Positions 32,401-44,400 of a DNA stretch of 64,000 nucleotides are shown piece by piece. The position numbers and the translations under genes are program-made. The DNA lies in assembly GCA_963576475.1 (NCBI GenBank), contig OY754977.1:12089854-12153853 (forward strand), written 5' to 3'. How positions within the stretch are numbered: the stretch's first letter is position 1; every line of letters starts with the position of its first letter. Below the pieces are notes generated by a model that searched no databases, was not told the DNA's origin, and saw only the letters and a program-made list of their open reading frames with translations. The stretch comes from Molanna angustata (lineage: Eukaryota; Arthropoda; Insecta; Trichoptera; Molannidae).

Positions 32401-35400
32401 TTATAATTAATTATTGATTTTCTACTTTAGCTATCAAATATTTATTATTTTGGTAACGGATTATTGTTAAATATTGAATGCAAAAATGAAAATCACGATA
32501 TGTTTGGTAAAACAATTACGCGCCAGCCGAAACGAGACAGTTGAAAATAACATAAAAATTATATTTAGAAAATAATTTCACAGATCAATAGAATACACAA
32601 AAATATTCATTTTAGTGAAAACCAGACGTTTATAGATTGAAATTTGACAGAGATATAAGCATTTCATTATTTTTACCAATTTTTACGAAGTTTGGTTTCG
32701 CGATCACCAGTTGGTCGTAGGTATGCACGGGCTAACAAAATACCTATTCATGTGGTACGACCGCGCGATGTTTGAATAAAAAATAATGAAATGTTTGGCA
32801 ATTTTTTAACATATTTATTTTATTTATCTAATCGATTCTACTTCAAAAATGATTCATTTACTCGAGGTTCGGACATTGATATGACGAATAATTACGGAGA
32901 TATAAGACTTTAAAAATATTTGTAAATTTTTGCCTCAACCAATCAGAGCGCGCGTTCTGGCCAGGAAGTTCATTTGATCATTCAAAATAAGCAAAAATCA
33001 TAACCATTGATAGTGACAAAAATCGTATTTATCTGAAAATGGGATAAGTTTTAAAATGAAATGGCCTTGTAGGATGTTGGATAATGCCTTGCACTATAAA
33101 TCTAACATTAATTTGAATTCATAAAAGTTATATTTAATATTTTATATATTTTTAAGTAGTCTTAATTTTTTAGTGTATTAATTATGAAGCCATTTACTTT
33201 CCTGTATTTTGTATATAAGATTTTTTATAACCATGTATGTATATGTAGGAGAGACAGCAAAATCAACTCAACAGATTGATATAACCCAGAGAGCTATGCG
33301 ATTTTTTGACTGCCAGTGAGATCAAAATGAATATCAAAAGAGTAATGAAAAAGGGCGTATTGACCGATAAAAGGGGAGTATCCAGTGATCCCTATAAATA
33401 CGGAAGGGCATAGTTCACAGGGCAAGTTCGCTCTTACTCTCCGTACTGGGAATAACATCAAGATTCTGCTGTCTCTTCGTTTAAATCAAGAAAAATTATA
33501 ATAAATCGCTGCACTTCGTATAACTCAAAATAAAGCAGCTCTTCGAGAACTAACACTGGTGTTTCCTTGGCTACCTACTGCTCGGTGTCTCCATCAGAAT
33601 CACAAGATGAACAAACATAATGGTCCTTCGTCGTCGGATATGGAACATCGCAGCACACTGGACCAAGAACCTGCAAGAGCACCCTCCTGTTGCAGCAAAG
33701 CAGAGACCCGCGCTTCCTGGAAAGAAGCGCAGATAGAAGCCTCAACTACAAAGCTTCGGATAACAAGAAGCAGAGCAAGGATAGCAATGGAACAGGCCAA
33801 GCTGGCAGCAGAAGAAGAAGTATTGCGAGCAGAAGAACTTCACGCAGAAAGACTCCAGGAGCTATCAAGGATCTCTTCACCAAGCATTGCATCCACGATT
33901 GATCGTGTTAAGGAATGGGCAGAGAGGAGCAGTAGGATCATGGAACAAGGAACTCCTACCGCTTCAGAAATCACACAGTACCGGGACCTGCCAAGGGAGC
34001 ATCACCTGGACCAACTGCCTACTGGGCAGTTCTCGCTCCCGAGGACATCTCAACCCCTGGAACAGCCGCCTGAGGGGCGGCACTCGCAGCCAAGGGAGCA
34101 TCACCTGGACCAACTGCCTACTGGGCAGTTCTCGCTCCCGAGAACATCTCAACTCCTGGAACAGCCGCCTGAGGGGCGGCACTCGCAGCCAAGGGAGCAT
34201 CACCTGGACCAACTGCCTACTGGGCAGTTCTCGCTCCCGAGAACATCTCAACTCCTGGAACAGCCGCCTGAGGGGCGGCACTCGCAGCCAAGGGAGCATC
34301 ACCTGGACCAACTGCCTACTGGGCAGTTCTCGCTCCCGAGAACATCTCAACTCCTGGAACAGCCGCCTGAGGGGCGGCAATCGCAGCCAAGGGAGCATCA
34401 CCTGGACCAACTGCTTACTGGGCAGTTCTCGCTCCCGAGGACATCTCAACTCCTGGAACAGCCGCCTGAGGGGCGGCACTCGCAGCCAAGGGAGCATCAC
34501 CTGGACCAACTGCCTGCTGGGCAGTTCTCGCTCCCGAGGACATCTCAACTCCTGGAACAACAGCCTACGCAGACACACCGGCCTTCTGTCAAGGCCACCA
34601 GAGCATCTCAGCACCAGTCACTTTTGGAGCGGCAACCGCTGCCTATAGAACAGCAACCTGCTACCGTCGGTCATCAATGGCCTGAGCAGAACAACGACCA
34701 GCAGTGGCAGTCACCGTCATCCTTCAACGAGGAGCGACTAGCGGATTGTATAGGTAAGGCATTGTCTTTTCATTCTCCAAGGCCAAAAACTGATTTACCT
34801 TTATTTTCCGGCAATCCCATTGAGTGGATATCTTTCAAAGCTATTTTCGAACACACAACATCTTATTTGCATATTTCAAATAGCGAAAACTTGTATAGGT
34901 TGCAAAAGGCACTTAAAGGAGATGCCAGAGAAGCAGTGTCATCACTTTTGTTGGCACCCAATAATGTTCCGGGAATAATGTCCACATTAGAAAACATTTT
35001 TGGAAACCATGATTACATTATTGAACAAACGATTAACGACATCAAACGCATGGGAAAACTCGAAGAAAATTCGGGTACAGAAGCATTAATTAAATTTTCT
35101 TGTAAGATAAAAAATTTGGTTGGAATGTTACAATCATTATGCAACATTGGTCATTTATATAACCCGGAGCTATTGTCAAATTTGGTAAATAAGTTACCAA
35201 ATAATTTGCGAGCACTTTGGCTTACTGACAATAATAGACAATTTAGTAATAAGCCTGTTATATGTTATTTGTCTGATTGGTTGGAAACAATTGTAATAAA
35301 TTCTCGCAATTCGGGTATATCTTTAACTACTAATACACGAAATAATAGTTCAAAAAATGTCCACGATAAAAATAATTTCATTCACAAACGAAATAAAAAT

Positions 35401-38400
35401 TTTGACTCGTATAATAATAATAATAATAATAATAGTAAATTTGTATTAAATACGGTCGATAAGAAAACAATTTGCCTTATGTGCAAGGACACAAATCACG
35501 CGATATGGAATTGTGTCAAGTTTAAGAATTTACCTATCACTCAAAGATGGGAATTTATTAAGGGTAATAAAATATGTTTTAAATGTTTGTGTAAAAATCA
35601 TTCACGGTTTTCATGTCATGCATATAAAAAGTTTCCAGAATTGAAATATCATAGTTTATTATATGAAAAAGTTGCTAAGAGCGCCAATATTAATAATAAT
35701 AATAATATACTTCACTCTCCGGTAAACGTGAATCACCGACACGCACACGAGACAACTGCCAGGGCCGGTGTAGAGTCAGGGAACGCCGAATTAGTAACAA
35801 ATACGTGGGACAACAAAAAAGTATTACTTAAAGTCGTTCCCGTAACGGTCAGTGGACCATTGGGTAGTTCTGATATATACGCACTTCTGGACGATGGTAG
35901 TACTGTAACATTATTGGAGTCAGAGGTGGCCGAAGCCATAGGCGTAACGGGACCTATAACTAACCTTTCACTACAAGGGGTAAATGAAATGACCTCGGAC
36001 GATCCGGGATCAATGAAAGTACAAGTCCGCGTCAAGGGTACCAATCAAGAGAAATCCTACTTAGCAAATGCCCGAACAGTCAGTAAGCTGAAATTGCCTG
36101 AACAAAGTGTAATGATAAAAGGAAATGACAAAAACACGGAACATGTGCCTCTCTTAAAAGAAGGCGTGAAACCAAAAATGCTTATTGGACAAAATAACTG
36201 GGAGTTGATTATATCACGAAAATTGATATATGGAAAGAAAAATAATGTTTCTTTTTCACAAACATTATTAGGATGGGTTCCGTTAGGCTATGCGTCAAAG
36301 TCAGCGACCAAGGGAGAAATAAGTCTACATTTACAGGACTCACAGTTATGCGAAATTATTAAAAAAAGTTTCACACTAGACGATGTGGGAATAACAAGTC
36401 CTAAGATTTGTAACGAGGATAAGCGCGCGTACGAAATACTAAAAAACTCTACACGACTCCGGGAGGATTTAACGTGGGAAACGGGATTGCTATGGAAAGA
36501 AAATAACAATTATTTTCCAAACAGTTATGAAACAGCCAAGAATAGATTATCCTCTTTGGAAAAGAAAATGGACAAAGACGAAAAATTCGCCGATGCATAC
36601 TGTGCCAAAATGGAACACTATTTAAACAAAGGTTATGCGAAAATATTCTGCTCAAGCGAAGAACTTAGCGATGACCAAAAATGGTTTTTACCGCATTTCG
36701 CGGTATACAATCCTAATAAACCAGGAAAATTAAGATTAGTATTTGACGCGGCGGCAACGTCTAAAGGTACGTCCCTGAACGATAGACTCTTAGTAGGGCC
36801 CGATTTGTATAATTCCTTGTTGGGAATCTTGTTCAAATTTAGAGAAGAAAAGATTGCGTTTACAGCGGATATCCAAGAAATGTTTCTTCAGATAAAGATT
36901 TGTGAAAACGATGTACCTTATCAGTTATTCTTGTGGCGGGGCAAAGACCGTAGCAATCCACCTGCTATTTATGCAATGCAGTCAATGATTTTTGGCGCGA
37001 AATCTTCCCCGTGTTCCGCGCAATATGTCAAGAACACGAATGCCGAACGATTTGAAACACAATATCCCGAAGCGGTTGACGCAATAAAAAGGAAGTTTTA
37101 TATGGACGATTATTTGGATAGTACTAGTTCGGTAGAAAAGGCTAGAAAAATAATAAATCATGTGAGAGAAATACACCGACAGGGTGGTTTTAATATAACA
37201 AGTTGGGCTTGTAATGCTCCAGAGGCTCTCAAGGATATTCCCGTTTCGGAACAAATGCAAGGAATAGTTAATTTTGAACGAAACGAACTACCTATTCAAC
37301 GCACACTCGGCTTACAATGGGACCCCAATACAGACAGCTTATCGTTTGATTTAAGCTTTAAAAAAATACCGAGTGCTATAATGTCGGGAGAACAAAGACC
37401 GACAAAAAGAGAAATGTTAAAAGTTATCATGACAGTCTTCGATCCTCAAGGAATACTTTCTCCCTTCACAATCAAGTCAAAAATATTGCTTCAGAATGTT
37501 TGGAGATCGGGAACGGATTGGGATTCTAGATTAAACGATAGAAATTTCACTGAATGGTTAAACTGGTTAGAAAATTTGCACTCAATTTATTCAGTGAAGG
37601 TTCCTCGATATTATGATATTCATTGCAATGAAATATGCGATCGACAATTACATATATTCTGTGACGCGAGTGAACAAGCAATGTGTTGTGTAGCATACGG
37701 TCGAGTACAACAACAAAACGGAAATATTTCGACATATTTTATCGCCAGCAAAACTAGAGTTTCGCCTATTAAGGCAACATCAATACCAAGATTGGAATTA
37801 CAAGCGGCTCTATTGGGAAGCAGGTTAGCTAAAACAATCACAGATGAACACACTGTCACATACAATTCGTCATATTTTTGGACAGATTCAAAGACTGTCA
37901 TGTGCTGGCTAAGATCAAACTCACGAAATTTTAAACCATTTGTAGCACATCGATTGGGCGAAATCGAAGAACTTGTAGGTACTGATTGCTGGCGATGGTT
38001 GCCATCGAAAGAAAATATCGCCGACGAAGCCACTCGTGAGTCAAGTGAAATAAATTTGTCTTCAAATGGTAGATGGCTGTCAGGACCCTCCTTTCTAAAA
38101 ATGTCATATGAGAATTGGCCAAAAGAAAAAGAAGAAATAAAAGTCAATATAAATGACGAATTGCTGGAACTTAAACCCGCAGCTATATTTAGTTGCATTG
38201 AATTTTGTCTTATAGACTTATATCGATTCTCTAAGTACTTACGTTTGGTGAGAGCGGTGGCGTACGCATTACATTTCATAAAAAAATGTAGAAAATTAAA
38301 TAACGGTAGTAGTGCCTCACTGACAGCAACTGACATGAGTAATGCTGAAGAAATTTTAATAAAAGATTCACAGAAAAGAAGTTTTCACAAAGAAATTGAT

Positions 38401-41400
38401 CTCATTCGAAATAAAAAACCAGTGCAGAAAGAAAGTATTATTAAAGAATTGAATGCTTCCTTAGACCACAGAAATATACTACGATTACAAGGACGTATAT
38501 CCGAAATTGAAGACATTGCTTTAAGTACAATGTTCCCTATTATTCTTGACCACAGAGATAGATTATCACATTTGATAACTGCATATTATCACGAAAAATC
38601 TGGACATGCGGGGGTCGAGCACGTACTCAATTGTATCAGGCAAAAATATTGGATCACTAACGGTCGGCAACTAGTAAAAAAGATTAATTTTATGTGTCAA
38701 CGATGTAAAAACGTAAGAGCCATACCAAAGGCACCAATTATGGCTAGCTTACCTAGTGAGAGGTTACAACATCATATTCGGCCATTTTCTTATACAGGAA
38801 TGGATTTCTTTGGTCATATCAACGTAACAATCGGAAGACGTAAAGAAAAAAGATATGGAATATTATTTACATGTTTATCGACACGAGCAATTCACATTGA
38901 GATAGCAGAATCCTTGAGCACCGACTCTGCTATTCTAGGTATTCGCCGATTCATAGCAAGGAGATCCTGTCCCACAGTTATATATAGTGATAATGGCACT
39001 AACCTTAGAGGAAGCGACAAAGAATTGAGAAACTCAATAGCAGCCATTGATACTGAAAAGTTGTCAAATGAAATGTGTATAAGGAAAATTGATTGGAAAT
39101 TTATAACACCAGGATCACCTCATCACGGCGGTGCGTGGGAAAGTTTAATAAAATCCGTAAAAAGGACTTTACACGTCATAATGAAAGATCAAGCACCACG
39201 TCCGGAAACATTGCATACTTTACTACTGGAAGCAGAAAACATAGTAAACAGTAGACCGCTCACTCACGTTTCACTTGATAGCCGAGATTCAGAAAGCCTG
39301 ACGCCTAATCACTTTTTACTGGGTTATAATTACGACTCTCCTATTATTGGAGAATTTGACGCCAATGAACTTTGCTTAAAAAAGCAATGGCGAATCGCCC
39401 AATACTTTGCTGATCAATTTTGGACCAGATGGGTCAAGGAATATTTGCCCACATTAGTGAAAAGACCAAAATGGTTCGATATACTTCCACCTGTGCAAGT
39501 AGGTGACATCGCAATTCTGTGCGACAGTTCGTTTCCTCGTAATACATGGCCAAGAGGAATCATTACGGCGGTGTACCCAGGAAAAGATAATCAAGTGAGA
39601 GTAGTAGACATTAAAACAAAATCAGGAACATATCGCAGGCCAGTGACAAAGATAGCAATATTGGACGTTAAAACGCAACATTGACGGCCTTCTTTTTAGT
39701 GAATTGTATTCACGAGGGGCGGAAATGTAGCCGCCAATGTTCATATAGAGAACAAGTCTCGACAAGTGTTGGGAATCAAATGTCACGTGCTCGGTGGATG
39801 AGTGCGCTTATACGTGATATGCCATCTCTCTCTCTCCATCAGCCACACTCTTCACACGCGTACTAGATTATATGATTATAATTAATTATTGATTTTCTAC
39901 TTTAGCTATCAAATATTTATTATTTTGGTAACGGATTATTGTTAAATATTGAATGCAAAAATGAAAATCACGATATGTTTGGTAAAACAATTACGCGCCA
40001 GCCGAAACGAGACAGTTGAAAATAACATAAAAATTATATTTAGAAAATAATTTCACAGATCAATAGAATACACAAAAATATTCATTTTAGTGAAAACCAG
40101 ACGTTTATAGATTGAAATTTGACAGAGATATAAGCATTTCATTATTTTTACCAATTTTTACGAAGTTTGGTTTCGCGATCACCAGTTGGTCGTAGGTATG
40201 CACGGGCTAACAAAATACCTATTCATGTGGTACGACCGCGCGATGTTTGAATAAAAAATAATGAAATGTTTGGCAATTTTTTAACATATTTATTTTATTT
40301 ATCTAATCGATTCTACTTCAAAAATGATTCATTTACTCGAGGTTCGGACATTGATATGACGAATAATTACGGAGATATAAGACTTTAAAAATATTTGTAA
40401 ATTTTTGCCTCAACCAATCAGAGCGCGCGTTCTGGCCAGGAAGTTCATTTGATCATTCAAAATAAGCAAAAATCATAACCATTGATAGTGACAAAAATCG
40501 TATTTATCTGAAAATGGGATAAGTTTTAAAATGAAATGGCCTTGTAGGATGTTGGATAATGCCTTGCACTATAAATCTAACATTAATTTGAATTCATAAA
40601 AGTTATATTTAATATTTTATATATTTTTAAGTAGTCTTAATTTTTTAGTGTATTAATTATGAAGCCATTTACTTTCCTGTATTTTGTATATAAGATTTTT
40701 TATAACCATGTATGTATATGTAGGAGAGACAGCAAAATCAACTCAACAGATTGATATAACCCAGAGAGCTATGCGATTTTTTGACTGCCAGTGAGATCAA
40801 AATGAATATCAAAAGAGTAATGAAAAAGGGCGTATTGACCGATAAAAGGGGAGTATCCAGTGATCCCTATAAATACGGAAGGGCATAGTTCACAGGGCAA
40901 GTTCGCTCTTACTCTCCGTACTGGGAATAACATCAAGATTCTGCTGTCTCTTCGTTTAAATCAAGAAAAATTATAATAAATCGCTGCACTTCGTATAACT
41001 CAAAATAAAGCAGCTCTTCGAGAACTAACACTGGTGTTTCCTTGGCTACCTACTGCTCGGTGTCTCCATCAGAATCACAAGATGAACAAACAACTATATC
41101 TAGTTAAGTATTTTATGATTGCATATAATATATAAAAATATTGGATTTTCTCTCTGGTTATCATTGTTTACAAAACAATTTCTCAATATTGCATTCTCTA
41201 TAAGAACTCTTTTTGTGTTGGTAAGCTTGCATAGTTGACAACCTGGCGAATTTAGTTCTACGGAGTTGCTAACATATTAAATATTTCGCTACGCTGTAAA
41301 TTTACAGAGACTTTCCTTTTGTAATTAAATTTAAAACACATATTTTTGTTTTTGGGCATATGTCAAAAAACAACAATAATTATTCTTACTTTGTGACGAA

Positions 41401-44400
41401 TGCTACAGAATTAATTTATCTAAATTAACATTATCTATATGTTGTCACATCTGATAATACTAAAAAATCTAATCAAAAAAAAAAAAAACAGATTTTTATT
41501 ATAATATACTAGATGTAGTACTCCGTGCAAAAAGTGAGTCATGGAATATCGTGTCTTTGATGTTTTGGTTGGCAACATATTTCAGTTTTCCTTACATTTC
41601 AACACATCCTAGATAACTTTTCTCTAAACATTAATAGTTAAAATGTTTTTAGAAAAATAAATCCGAAAACAATTCACATTAGTCGTTATTCTCTATAGAA
41701 AAACGGTGTGGTCTGGAACCAAAACGTCAAAAATCCCCCGGAAAAATGACTCGCTTCGATTCATACAAAATGTGCTAACTACGACATCTAGTATATTATA
41801 ATAAAAATCTATGGTTATTATAATGAATGGTCTGTAGTCGTCATTCCATAGATGGCGATGGTGTATTCAGCTTATATTCAAGTATTTGAAAAATACCATT
41901 CAACATAGGTATATGGAAATTTGGATTGATAAGGGAAATCTAAAGTTTTATTTAGTGAATGTTGCGCAAGTGATCACATAAACCAGTCGATGACGAGTTG
42001 TAAGCCTTGTAGGTGTCTGATTTCCCAGTTCTCCTATTGCTTTTATATAACTTTTTATATTTCAACTTTCGTCTCCATTGAGATATAAAGTTTATCAAAA
42101 CTGAATACTGTAAATTTTTAATTGGTCATTTCAGACAGATTTTATGGGGCCATCTTTACCGGCAAACAGGGAAAAGTGCTATACAAGTTGTGAGACAGTT
42201 GCCAGATTAAACGAACGTCTGAGGACATTGCATGAACATGTGGCTGCCTTGAGCACAGCCGTGAGACTCTCTTCCTTTGCCAGCGGCCCACCGGGGCCTC
42301 CCGGACCCCCGGGGCCCCCTGGGGCACCAGGTATACATACATAGATTATAGATTCAAGTCTTTACCTTATTCTTATCCCACCAAAGGGGTTATTTTAATT
42401 TTAAACAACTTCAAAAAATTAGGAGGTAATCAATTCAACATGTTTTTTATGTAAGTTCAGCGATTCTTTAACATGTTGTTCGATTTTAATGATTTATTTT
42501 TTATTAGAAAGGGGTTACCTCATGAAAGGTCCCATATAAATTTGGTAAAGATCTGATGATGGAATCCATGAGTCATCAAAGTCTTCAATTTGGAGATGAC
42601 CTATGTCATAGTCATAGGGGAATAATTCTTTACCTTGCAGTAGTTTTTCTTACATGAAAAATCATTTGAAGTTGGTTAAAAATACATCATGTTAAGTTGG
42701 TGTTGGTAAAAAAAATCTTTGTTGTGATTAATGGAATAATACAAATAATTTTTTTTCAATTGATTTTTAGGTGCAGATGTTGTGAGGTCTGAACCAGAAG
42801 AATTTTCTTATTCCTTACTTGATTCATTTACCCAGACATCAAATGGACAATGTAGATGTGAGCGAGGACCTGTAGTAAGTTCTATTAAGATAATTTTACT
42901 GAAGATAAAAGTTATCTTATTCTGTTAGAACCTACATATATTTAAAGAGCATTTTTTTTTTTTTAATAAGGCACAGCCACCAATAGAGGCGGATTTGTGT
43001 TAAAGAGCATTGGTTATTGCAATTAAATTTATGCTGGATTGGTTAAATATCAGTATGAAAGATAACAGACAGCAAGGCTTATTTATGGTGTAAATTGAAT
43101 TAAGCTGATTAAAGTATCTAGAGCGAATGGACTATAACTTTTTTGACAATGTTCAATGCTTTAAACAACCTGGCACTACAATAGATTCAAGAACTGTGTC
43201 AGAGAAAAGAGCTCTTTGGGAGGCATCTCACATCTGGATCACAGAAAAATAATTTTGTGAGGGAATCAGTCAAGAGTCAATGATCACTTCTTTGGTATAA
43301 GTGGTCCGATAAAATGGAATGGATTACCTACAATATCTCCAAAAAAAGAACACTTTCTCTAAAGGAATAAAACAATTTTGTTTTGTAGAGAAACACAAGA
43401 CTAAACTCTCAGATTCCTTAAAATTATCCTGAATTATTAAAGGAAGTTGTAAAATTTTTAATTACTATTATTTGATTATATAAATATTGTCACTGGATTT
43501 TAGGGTCCTCCAGGTGCCCCTGGAATGGAAGGCCCCAAGGGAGCTTCAGGAATTAAAGGCTCCAGAGGACCTCGTGGACCGAGAGGTTCATTTGACTTTC
43601 TACTTCTACTTTTGGCTGATGTTCGACATGACATTATCAACTTGGAGAATAAAGTTTATGAAAAGGGTGATAGGTAACTAAATATGTAAACTACAATCAA
43701 TTTATTGTCTACCAATCTGATGAAAAAATTTCTTTCTATGTTGTATCTATATTTAGCAATATTATATTATTTTGTGACCGGCAAAGCTCGGTACACTAAT
43801 GCTTGATAGAATAGAATATATTATGTAGTGGAAAAAAGATCTTTAGACAAACATGTACAAAAGAATGTAAAGTGAGATGTTGAAAAAAAATTGTAAATAT
43901 ACATATTTCTAAAATAGTTTGGTATAAATAAAAATTCTTAAAAAATAAGACGATTGTTAAAAATCAAGTTCAAACAAAGATATGTTTACATTTGTGCCAT
44001 GGTCCAGTTACTCGTAATATGAATCTCTGGTCCTAGGTGCATGCATTTTGGATTCTCACAGAAGGCGGGAAAGTTTAAATGAATTGAGTGACTATAGGTA
44101 AATTTACATGGTCGTCATTTTTACGTGATAATGTTATTTTACAATATTGTCAAACTGATACATCGACAGATGTCACGAAGAGAAATGTACGGAAGTATTC
44201 ATACAATTTTTGTCTTAATCAAGTGCGTATCTACCAAGTTACGAAGATTTAAAGTTGTGTGTATCTCCGTGGCAACTATAGACGATGGGCGTCTTTTATT
44301 CACGGGATCGGCTGACATGTAAATACGACGCTCTACGTTTTCAATACTAATGGCTAATGTATTAGAGAGCGAGATAGGGGCATACAATCTAAGTAGATTT

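Larger units (their letters stand above)
32251..41092 (+). mobile_element. Complete BEL/Pao LTR retrotransposon (8842 bp)
   Basis: It has two 1367-bp LTRs (32251-33617, 39726-41092; TGTAGCCGCC...ACAAACA), a 5-bp ACTAT duplication, a primer-binding site, a purine tract and an unbroken polyprotein frame. I found no difference between the LTRs over the stretches compared, so the insertion is very young. It lies in CCBE1-like intron 4 in the sense direction, starting 42 bp after the exon 4 donor (GT at 32209). Confidence 0.97.

Noticed and set aside
33887..34648. 253-codon plus frame and the 216-codon minus frame over the gag repeats
   Set aside because: Both are shadows of the 99-bp tandem repeat, which has no stop codons in several frames; neither has a recognisable domain.
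37620..38336. 238-codon minus-strand frame within the BEL/Pao pol region
   Set aside because: It is antisense to conserved RNase H-integrase coding sequence and has no domain of its own.
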